From NCBI GenBank assembly GCA_947623455.1, contig OX392529.1, positions 54,393,186 to 54,457,185 on the forward strand: a DNA stretch of 64,000 bases. The letters are read 5' to 3'. The stretch's first letter is position 1; each line of letters begins with the position of its first letter. This document shows positions 11,835 through 23,800 of this stretch, piece after piece. The notes under the pieces are model-generated. The model worked only from the letters and a program-made list of their open reading frames with translations, searched no databases and was not told where the DNA came from. The position numbers were made by a program, and so were the translations under genes. This stretch comes from Mimachlamys varia (lineage: Eukaryota; Mollusca; Bivalvia; Pectinida; Pectinidae).

Positions 11835-14800
11835 GTGAGTATAAAATTGTTACATATACTTAAACTTTTTTCCAATTGAAGATTAATAGCCAACTTTAAT
11901 ATTTCTATATTTATGGCAAATAATTTTATTTTAAATTCCCTGAAAGATAGTTGCATGTTCTTGGTGTATGGATAAAAGCTACAAACAAAATCCACCTAAC
12001 TTTATACTTAACTGCCGATTCATATTTCTTTGATAGATGTATGAGCACATTTTGGAAAAGATGCGTGAAGTGTGCTGGATTTACGGAAATGTGACATGTG
12101 CTGGCTACCCCCTGCGTGACATAGACACAATATCAAGCACGGGAGAGATCAACGAAAAATCAGCCCTCAATCTGGTGGTGTACGGGGTGAGTCGGATACA
12201 TCAACTTTTAAAATGAGGGGAAATCAGAAGTTTAAAAGTATAGACTTGCATGGCCCTCATACTTGTATAATCGGTAGATAAACAAATTCTTTAAAGTACC
12301 ACCAGCATTTCTTAGTAGATAAAACTTGTGGTTTGGAGCAAGTCAGAAAATTGATTCTTGTGTATTGCAAGTATTGGGTAATTAATTAAACTCAGAGAAT
12401 TCTGTTCGGAGTCTTGATGTATGAGGCAAGTCAAGAGAATTTGGCTCTCATGCAGTATTGTTTTATAGACCTTGAGTCAGGAAAGTATAGGCATAGACTG
12501 ATCAAGTCATGAGCCATCCACCAAATCATTTACTTATCCAAATTATTATGTGAAAATTTGACTAAATTCTGAGCTAAATTTTCAGGCCTGCCAACAATCT
12601 GTTCGACAACTATCCAAGTTCCAGCATTGAATTGAATTGATAAGGATCCAGCCTGTTTTAATATTTATACAATTTTTTTCACTGATTGTAGGAAGTAGAA
12701 GGTCATTTAGACATGATGGACGGTGTTGTGGTCAACTTACTGAAAGAGAAATGGAAGACATTTGTCCGCTTCAGGTGTGTATCATTCAGATCTTGTAAAT
12801 CAATGAAGTCTGAATTATAACAGTCACTATTCATGTCATTTTATTCATATATTTTACAATATGATGTTCCTTTTCTTAGAATTTGTTATTCTAATGTTTT
12901 TGTTGATGATTTTAAACACGATTCATTTGCAACCTGTGTTACGACTGACAGATACGTACCAATTATTCTAATTTTTTCTTAAGCTATACGCCCTGTTTTT
13001 ATCCAAAACAAAATTGTGTCAAGTTTGTCTCTCAATGAACATTGCACTAGCTAGCTGAGAGGCACAAGTTTATTGAAAGCAATAGATCAGAAAGTATTGA
13101 TGAAATGTATTTGTTAATAATAAATTTAAAATAAAAGGTAATAATTCCTTGTTCTTGCTGCTATTTATTCATGAAATTAGTTTTGTTCTAATCCGTGTGT
13201 TAAGGCATCTTGATCCGGATTCCATGAATTTTGCACAAAAACTCTTCATGGATCTAAACACACCATTTTGTTGATACACAATGATCATCATGCATCATAC
13301 CTGACATATGGAATTGAAGACATTTTGTCAATGTTAATCCAAATATGTCGTTTACAATATGCTTATGAATTATAGAGAAAGACAACTGAAAAGTATATAC
13401 AGTAAGTTTTTTTGTTTAATTTTACGATATAAAAACGTTAATATAACATGGGCTCTGGTGCGTTTTGTCAGGTTCTACAGGAGGTTTGCTATTTTTGCGG
13501 TCTACTTTATCCTGTTCCTCGTGGTGTTTCTCCTGCGACCTGGCGACGACATGTGTCCCTCCACCACCGTCAACATGACGGGGACAGAGAATATCACCAC
13601 CGTGGAGAAGGATCCATGTTACCTGCTGAAAGTCTGTAACACAGAGGATATAGTGAGTCATTCCTAATTATAGGTGTATTGTCAAGAATCTCCACTCTTT
13701 TCTAAGCTGAAGGTTCCACAAAGGATAGTTTTTCAACTGAAGGAAATGATTTTTCCACAATTTTTCCATAGGCTTTTTGTCACCAGTAATCACCTTCTCA
13801 TTTAACTGAAGGGATTCAAACTTGATCGGCATGGAGCATCCTTGGGCCAGTGGAGTATACTTAGGGTGAATGAAGATGTAGTAGCTAGATTGGATCATTA
13901 TATAGCATCTAATGAAAGTAATTTTGAACTTCTTACTTTTAAAAACAAATACGTACCTTTCATGACATGGGTCAACTTTTACCTCACTAGATACTAAATG
14001 CTCTTATCAAAGACAAGACCTTTTGGATAAGGTTGTAGTTTTGTCAAAAAAAATAATTAAAGGCCCAATATATGTGACTTTCAGCAAAACTTGAAGCGAA
14101 AATCAAGCCTAATAACTGATTATATTTATAGATTTTGTTAAGATAAACTGATATTAGCAATGTTCAATATGAATTCTTACGCCGTTACTGGAACAGCAGC
14201 AGTTGAAACTTGGTATTTGTAAACATGCGTCCATTTTGAACTGTCTACCAACTTCGACTTGTTGTTGAAGTGGGCCCCACCTGAATTTTTTTCAGTTCTT
14301 TTTTTTTTATATTTTTATTCACAATCAGCATATTTATAGTTTACACTTCTTGCCCTCACACAGGAGGGGACTCATTCACAATTTCGTTCCACAACTTTAC
14401 ATAACTTGGTCATATTATATGGTATTTACTATTAGCATGCATTTTTCTCAAACTTCAATGATCTTAAACAACCATGCGTTCACACTTACATTTATATATA
14501 CTTTCTCATTCGCACATAGTGTAATATTTCAACCACACTATTTTATGATATACTATAAACATGTATACATAGTTTCGTAATGATTATTTGTCAAAAATGT
14601 TCTTCAATGAATCCCAGACATAAGAAAACTTATTTGAATACTTTAGTATTGCAATATTCATTTTTAAAGACTGTATGATACTATTTAATATCTGTTGCTT
14701 GCTTTCAGTTTTGTTTTCAAATTTAATTTTATTTCTAGATGTCCAAATATGCCATTTTGTAGAAAGAATTATTAGATTAATAACTAAACAAGAGTTAAAA

Positions 14801-17800
14801 TTTAAGTGATGACATCCAAGCATAACGTCTCTTTCAGAAATCTTATACACTTGGTGTTGTTGGGAAATACCATTTATTGCTTTATTAATTACTGATTCTA
14901 TATAATTCCATATTTCTTTTGAGAGAATGCATCTATAAAATAAATGTTGTTGAGTTTCGAAATGCATGTTACAGAGGTTACAGTTCTTAAGATTTTTTTG
15001 TCAAGAGTTTCTTGTTAGTTACCGCTCAGGTTTACTTTGTTTTAGGCTTATTTTTGCATGGTTATCAACTGGATTTTTTTTCAGAATTTTTCAGAATCAC
15101 GAAAAAATTCCAATAGCTACGTATATTGGGCCTTTAACAGTTTTATAATCCTCAATGTGGCCATGTAATTGCAGGTGCGGTTCACCTTGGAAGCCCTCGT
15201 GCTGATCGGGGCCATGTGGTATCTGCTAATTGCCATGAAGGAGATCTACCACCAAGGGTTCCGCCTCTTCTTCACAACACTGGTAGGGTCCTTGATCTCA
15301 TCTATCATTGATATCACAATTACATATGATCTCATCTATCATTGATATCACAATTACATATGATCTCATCTATCATTGATATCGCAATTACATATGATCT
15401 CATCTATCATTGATATCACAATTACATATGATCTCATCTATCATTGATATCGCAATTACATATGATCTCATCTATCATTGATATCACAATTACATATGAT
15501 CTTATCTATCATTGATACCACAATTACATATGATCTTATCTATCATTGATACCACAATTACATATGATCTCATCTATCATTGATATCACAATTACATATG
15601 ATCTCATCCTATCTATTCTTAGGCAAACTGCATACGTTTTGATATTACACATGGATGTAACGGTGAAAGAGTTTGCACCAAGTTCTAACGAGACATGAAT
15701 TTAATTTTTGTCAGTCAATTGATTAATAAAGACGATGTTATTGTTGTGAATTAAAATTTTTCTCCATATTTAAACACGTTAACTGTTGGTTGGTTGGTTG
15801 TTTTTAAGTCCTATGTTTTTACGTCCTATTAACAGCCAGGGTCATTTAAGGACGGCCTCCTGGTGTATGATGTGGGTGTGTGAGTTGAGAGTGTATGTAT
15901 TTGGGAGGCGGCAGTATATATGTTCATGCACTGTAAACTTAACTTAATATAAGATACCAAATTATTCTGACCAGTGTATTCTGTTTCCAAATCTTTTAAG
16001 TACTTTGATCAACTATCAAAGACATATGACAACTTGAAGAAATAATAAATGTCTAAAACTGCATTTAAAGTCAATTTGTTTCCCATTTTTATGTATCAAA
16101 ACAACTTCAAAAAGTATTCATTTGATCCAGACTTACCTGTTATGGTCATTACACAAACCCTACATTAACTAGGATATCATTTGACAACAGGATGGAGATT
16201 TTGAGTTAATGTGTGAGATTGGACTTAAATGAGGGAAATTTCGAGGGAAATTGGTAAATTTTAGTGAAAATGAGGGAGTGTCCCTTGTAATGAGGGAGGG
16301 TAAACGGGTATGTATACTTAAAGGTTTATTGTATTTCCACGCCCAACAGAAAGGTGCCCTACTAAGGCGATGTAATGTCTGTATTTAACAGTGACTTATA
16401 TAATTATAAGTATAAAAAGAAGGACACTGTATTGATTGGGAGACTTACAAGTATGTTGTATTTCCACTCCTAACAGAAAGGTGCCCCTACTAAGGCCATG
16501 TTCCTGATGTCCTGTGTGTTTGTCATCATGATGTTGCCGGGGCGGGCCGCTTGTGCGTACATCTACGAGGACGTGGTGGGCGTGATGGCCATTCTCTTTA
16601 CCGCCCCCTACTTCCTTTTCTTCTGCAGGTATGTTTCCATGGTTACAAAAAATGCCCTCCATTATTTTGTTATATTTTGTTCCATGATAGAATTTCTATA
16701 CTCTGTCATAAATAATCAACTTGGATTTTTTTTCTGATTCAAGATTTTGGCCATTTTTTCGTTTTAACGTCTAGTTGATACTTTGTAAGAGTTTGATGAA
16801 GAGGATATTAACTTAACATCAAACAGCCAGTTTATAAAAGCTGATCCAAAGGGGATTTAAAATGGCAACATTGACATTATTTTGAGTTTTATGTAGCTGA
16901 TCATGGTTTTGTTCATTCTTTTTACGAATGATACAGGGAATTACACACAATTAACTTTGTAATAAAAGACAAACTTTCTACACATGCTTAGTTATAATTG
17001 TTCATTTTTTAGGTGTTTCTAAAAACCATTGGGTATGTTTTACTTCACCCTTGATACTCATTGGTTACACTCACCTTCACTCTCTACACCCCTGGAATAT
17101 GTCATGGCAAAACTGATGGCATGCTCAGATAAAAAAAATCTGACCAATCGCTAGGCTGCATGCCTATCCTTTGGAGATTACAAAGGAACTGCAATCAACT
17201 TCAAAGCCTGTCAATTGTTACCATTTTGTTACAACAATATCCTTTTAATGTACATCAAAGGGTCGAACCAGTCTTCTTGCCTCATCAACAAGATGACATA
17301 CACAAAGCCTTTAGTTTTGTCATGACATATTCAAGGGGTGTAGAGAGAGTAGGTGAGTGGTAACCCCTAGGTACCGAGGATGAAATAAAACTTACCCAAT
17401 TGTTTTTCAAAACACCTGAAAAAAGAACAATTATAACTAAACATGAGAGATCGTAGATGAGGGTAACCCCTAGTTATCGAGGATTGCTTTACTTTATTTC
17501 ATTTTTCAACAATTTCGTTGCTCACATGTCAATAGAAAGTTATTTAACATGTTATTTCTATACTTCCAGAGGTTTCCCTATCTTTGGTCCATTCGTGGTG
17601 ATGATTTACAAGATGATAAAAGGCGATCTGTTCCGCTTTGTCATCATCTACACAGTCTTCATTATCGGGTTCTCACAAGGTAGGTCGTCAAGGCAATCAT
17701 ATACTCCATATGTAATAGTAAACATCCTCTTATAAATATCAATACAGTGCACTCCTCTTTATATCATGCTGCATTTGTCACACAAAAACATGATATTACA

Positions 17801-20800
17801 GACCCTGGACCGTTTTTCTTGTCCGTTTTAACGCAAACGCAACGGAAACGGAACGCAAACGCAACGGAAACGGAACGATAACGCAACGGAAACGGAACGA
17901 AAACGGAACGAAAACGCAACGCAAACTGAACGGAAACGCAACGAAAACGGAACGGAAACGCATCTTAATGCATTGGTTGAAACGCAATATTGTTTAATAT
18001 CAGTAAAGGAAAATAATTGCCGATCGCGATCGGCGACTGGCCTCTAGACATCATGATGTTGGCTACCGAATACCTGGATTCGTCTGTAAAAATACGATCA
18101 TAATATATTTTTTTTATTTATAAAATCTTATCAGTTTTCAAGAGACACATTAAAATGTATGTATCGTCTTATTAAATAATATCAGGTGATGTTCTAATAG
18201 ATCTAGGTTGGTGGAACGTTGGGTCTGCTTGGATCCCGCCAGCCCTTCCATTCTACGACGACTTTGTTGTTTAATAGGAGTCTATCGATTGATCAGATAT
18301 ATTACTGTATAAGCTGATGGTGACATATTTCCACAATTTAGTTGCTGATACGTACAGCAAATAACCAAATAGTAATATTTTTGTCATAAGTTGTAGGCCT
18401 ATGCCCACTGTCAATATCACGAAAACGACGCCGTGTGGTTTATATATAATTCAAAATATTGAAATAAACCGGCACAGCATTAACTTTTTTAAATCCTTGT
18501 AACGTTGTTTTATCAATCTCAATATATACAGGTTACCAATTTAAAAAAATGTATTTTTGTTTTCGTTTTGTTGTTGTTGTTTTAATTGTAAAAATGATTG
18601 TAATTGGTGTTTATATTCAGATCGTTTTCCTACTCACATCGCTTTTATATGAAATTCGTATTTTGGATACTCCCAAATTAGCGATGGCGCGTCTTTCAGA
18701 ACGTTCTCGTCGTTTGATCATTAAATATAATGCAAAAGGGCTGTCCTCTGTGAAGATTACGCGGTTGTTGGAAAGCGAGCATGACGAGAAAACAACAAGA
18801 CAGACTGTGTTGAATTTCCTGAAGCGTTACAAGTCAACGGGAAGCTTCACTGCAAGAAAAAAGTAAGTGGGGCGAAATCGGAACAGACTATTTATGAAAC
18901 ACTGATCTAACTTTCGGAAAAACTTGATGAAGCGAAAATCAAGCCTAATAACTTTTTCATTTATTGATTTAGTTAAGATTAACTGATGTTAGCAATATCC
19001 AAGATGAATGCTTACGCGGTTCAACGGGTTGCCGATACAGCAGCAGTTTAAACTCTGTATTTGTAAACACGCGTCCATTTTGAATTGACTTCTAACTTCG
19101 TCTTGTTGTTGAAGTGGGCCCCAACTTTGCCAGGCTCATAAATTAATCTTACCGTTAGATTCTATTCCTATAACATGATTTTGCTGACTGTGACATGGCA
19201 CCTGTCAAAAAGTATCTCGACATTAAGTTTATGATTAATAGATCTAGCTAGAGTCTGCAGTAAAATCTAATTTGTGGTGAGTCGGGATACCAAAAAGTTA
19301 AACATACATTTGTTTTGCCTTGGGTAAATACGCAAGAGCTTCAAAACCAAAATTAACCGCCTGTAAATTAATGATGGCGTTATAATAGAAAAATTGATTA
19401 GTTTGTCAATTCCGATTTTGTTATTGATTACAACACAAGTGAAGATCCTGTGTCGATGTGATCGGTTTTCCATTAAAATAAGATGTAAGATGTTTTTTAT
19501 ATAAAATCAGGATCAGTAGTCATATGTTTTCATGATTTTAACCATATCATTAATAAAACTATATTAAAATGACTTGAAACCTAGTCTAAAGATAGCAACA
19601 TTGTCTATTGATATTATAGTTGTGTTTTGTCCTTATTTTGGGTATATAGTCCATTAAAATCATGAACTGTCCGGATATGTAATCGGATTGTAATCGTTCA
19701 TTGATCAGTTTGCTACTTCCATTTATAAACCAGTTATCAGTTTTGATGTTTATCCGATTGTCCAACACTACTGTATATGTGATTGTAAAATTATTACAAG
19801 TTGTACTAGAAGTTAATTATTAGTTATACAGACTTTTTTATGTATATTGAGCAAAATCCTTGAACATATCTCTTTTATAGCTAAATATCATGTAAATCTC
19901 CAAAAATTGTATATATATATATATATATCAATTGGTCAATTGATATTTTATGATACCGGCTGTAAACTCTATACATATAAATTAACAACTATTGACAATT
20001 TCCAGTCAAAGGAACTGCTACCTTATATTACGTGACCTGAAAGCGTACAAAAATATGTCTCACATTCAAAATGATCTTATAATAATTCTATATAATTTCG
20101 CTTCGCTCAAATGTAAATTGGAAAAGTTGAGAATTCGCTGTGGTTACTAGGGGTTTTCCTATTTCTTGGTAAGTTGGTAGTCTTGCTCATGAAAACGTTT
20201 TAATACGGACTGTGTGTCTATCTAGTAAAGCGCCTCAAAGACCATGCATGTACCCCCATTTTGTAAACCATGGGGGTACCAGTACCCCCATTTTGTAAAC
20301 CATGGGGGTACCAAAACCCCACAATAGAAAAATGAGTGGGAACACTGGTATTAACTATTTTACATAATTTGCATAGTACATTTGTTAAGTTAAAATATTT
20401 CTTTTGTATTCTTTTAGGTCAAAGAATGGTGAAGCCCATGCTGGGACCAAAATAAGAAAAGTCCATTTGGATTTTCTTGGAATGTGGATAGAGCATGATC
20501 CTGAAGTAACTGCTCGGTCATTGCAGCACAAGATGAAGTCAGTTTTAGGTGTAAATGTGTCAACGTCCTATGTGTGCAAGCTAAGAAAAGAAATGGGATG
20601 GACAGCGAAGCATGTCAAGTACTGCCAGCTAATATCGCACAAGAACAAGCAGGTCAGACTTGACTGGGCCCTCAATGCCTTGAGAAGCCAAGATGACTTT
20701 AGAAATGTTGTGTTTGTTGACGAAACAACAGTGGAGATGAGTGCAAATGGGCGACTTTGCTTCTATCAACCTGGCTCGCGACTGGAGTGTTTACCCCCTA

Positions 20801-23800
20801 AGGCTGCCAAACCAAAGCATGCTTACAAGGTAATCCATCTACTTACATGATGATGTTATACCAATTTTAATTCTCTTTTCATTTTTGGTGATTTTCCAGT
20901 CACAATTTGTGAAAGATAATTATAATTCCTATTCAGAAAATAATCACAAATTCAAGTCTAGCTATATTGGTGTTCAACAAATTTTCTGAATTTTTGCCTT
21001 TTATTCTACGAAGTTTAGAACTTGGATGAAACATAAGCCCATGGCCACGATTTTTTTGGTCAGAAGTATGCTTTATTTTAGCTCCTTATTTATGCCATAA
21101 AGTTAACCTGGTAGTGACAGTGTATTGGATATTAATTTAAAATTTCTGCAACTTTTTCCATATAAATAAGGGGTTGTGTGCACTCCTGTTTTATTATACT
21201 ATAAACCAACCTATACTCGCAGCCACTTGATTTCATCATAAATGACTATTTCAATGCAATTTAATTTCGCAATAAATACGGACATAAACCCTACAATTGT
21301 ATGTACAGTACTCAGTTGGCATACCTTGTATTGAAACTATTTCATAGTGATTAATTTTTGTGAATTTTAATCAACGGCGAAATAAAAAAAAACAAGTTGT
21401 ATGTATTCAGAACATTTTCAAATGTTAATGTTTGAAAGAAACTAGTCATATTCTGGAAATATCTGGCTTTAATTATCCTGTTGGTATAGATCTAATTCAA
21501 TGGTTTTTTTTCTCAACAGGTACATGTATGGGGTGGAATTTCCTACCATGGAAGAACTGACATCTGTGTTTTTACAGGCATCATGGATTCAAAGATTTAC
21601 CAACAAATCCTTGACGAAAACTTCATACCATGGGCAAATGAGATGTTTCCTGAGGGTTTCCGCCTATACCAGGTAATCCTTGTTTTCATGATCAACTACA
21701 TTACAATATTTCAGTGGTACCCTAGATTACTGGAATTCAAATTTATACAAATGATGGGACTGACCCTCCCACCAAAGGGACCTGAGGGATGGGGCCAAAA
21801 GGGGTCCATTTTGCAAAATTCATATTTAATGATCCAAGCAATGTATAACATTTACATTTCAGTGGTAGCATCCCTAGATGGCTGGGATTCAAATTTATAC
21901 AAGGAGGGATGGGACCAAAACTAAAAGGGTTACATTTGGAAATATTGATATTAATGACTGAAACCCCCCGGGGCTTGAAGAGGGGGGCCAAAGACTGACA
22001 ATTCATCTATATTTTATATAAACACAAAATTCTAATAAATTTCCTCTAAATAATCTTTTGAATCCAAAAATTCATTATTCACCAATTACAATATTGCATG
22101 GTAATAAACTGTTGTGTCAGATCCCACACTGGGAAAATGTGCTCTCATTTAACTTAAACGCTTTTTTTGTCAATTTTTTTAAAATCCATATATTTTATGA
22201 TAATATTAAAATTACCTTCAATTGTTATTTCTTTTCGGGCAAACGAAAAACTACAAATCAAACTGATAATGTCTAAAAAGAACACATGCCTTGGCGTAGA
22301 GTCCGTTGAGCTGGGCGCCGTCATTTTTGTATACGGTCGTTCAGATTTCTCGCTACTTTATTCTGGTTTAACGACAAGTGTAGAAACAAATCGAAATTAG
22401 CTTTTCACTTTCAGAATCTGGTAAGCAGCGATTTGATTGGGTGAATACAAAGGTCATCTGCACATGACCTTCTACTGGTCGCTGTCAGATCCTACACACG
22501 ATAGTTATAGTGAGGATCTGTATTTTAATCAGATTGTCTAGACCTCTTGTTTTTCTTATACCTTAAAGCAGATGACTTTGTACATCTATACTTGAAGGCA
22601 ACGATCAAGCATGACACAAACAGATTCATAGATGTGGTACAAATGTAAACCGAGAGAATCAAGTGGTGTTGGTTATAAGTTATATATATTCACATTATTG
22701 TTTAATTGGACTACTATTTAATTACAATGTTATATGTTGACTTATATCTATGAAAATATATATATAAACAGTATATGTATTGTTGTAGGACAACGATAGC
22801 AAACACCGCAGCAAATCAACAACAGAGTGGTTTAGATCTCAGCAAATCGAAGACAATATAATGGTTACACCAGCATCCTCTCCAGACTTGAACCCCATTG
22901 AGAATGTGTGGTCTGCCCTGAAAGGACATCTGCAGACCTCAGTGAAACCAAGAACAAAAGAAGAACTTGTCAGTGGTATCATGTGTTTCTGGGAGAGCTT
23001 AACAGCAGGACAGTGTGCAAAGTACATTGACCACATGCACAAGGTTATCCCTCATGTGGTACTAAACAGGGGAGGAGCTACCATTTTTTAAACAACTGCA
23101 ATTTCATATACTTGGTTGAAATTTTTTATTCTGTCACTGTTGTGGTTGATCCAATCAGAAAGTTCAGATCTTGGCCAATCATAAATATTGGAAGTTGTTA
23201 GGTCTATATACAAGTGTGTTTCCACTAGCATTTCAGAACAAAATAGGGTAGGTAGGTCGGAAATACTTTTTATTTTATTTCTTTTCATATCTTAAACTAA
23301 TCAAACTGTAAATATCATGATGTCATTACATAATATAAACATTTCAATCAAGCCCTTTTATCATGTTATTATATAAGCATACTTATGAAAAGTTCAGGTG
23401 ATACAATTTTTAATGTAAAATATGAGTCAAAATGTGGACATATTTTCTGATTTTTTTTTCATCAGCATTTTTACCAAAAAGCCTGGGGTCGGGACTCGAA
23501 AATAGGTAGGGTCGGATAAGCAGAAACACATCTATTTTTATTTCTGACCTTACGAAATCAATTTGGTTTCAAACAAATAATTTGGTACTCTGGAAACAAA
23601 TCTTCAGTTATATAAACAAGCATTTTCATTGGCTTAGAAATTTATGTTATAAGCCCATAACGTTAAAAATGACTTCGCCGTTTAAACATTGCTTTTGATT
23701 GGCTGATGCAGCAGCGTAATAATTTGTAGTGCAAATAAAAACTGAAATTATCAGACTCATTGTGTCTGCATTGATACATTGTCGAAAACTGCATGAAATC

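Noticed and set aside
13481..13652. Acceptor CTACAG at 13480 for the S1 exon
   Set aside because: It would delete the FRFY part of the conserved motif and change the frame relative to the upstream exon. The AG at 13471 keeps both.
13422..13661. Open frames antisense or out of frame over the S1 exon
   Set aside because: They are shadows of the GC-richer TRPV exon; only the + frame with FRFYRRF makes family sense.
17796..17987. Minus-strand frame with repeated FRSVxVxF phrases (also at 51511-51840)
   Set aside because: It is a translation of the AACGSA hexamer array, so the periodic protein is an artefact.
18549..18683. N-terminal extension of the transposase to ATG at 18549
   Set aside because: The added residues are a hydrophobic stretch unlike any transposase N-terminus. 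The ATG at 18684 has a better context and starts directly before the HTH.
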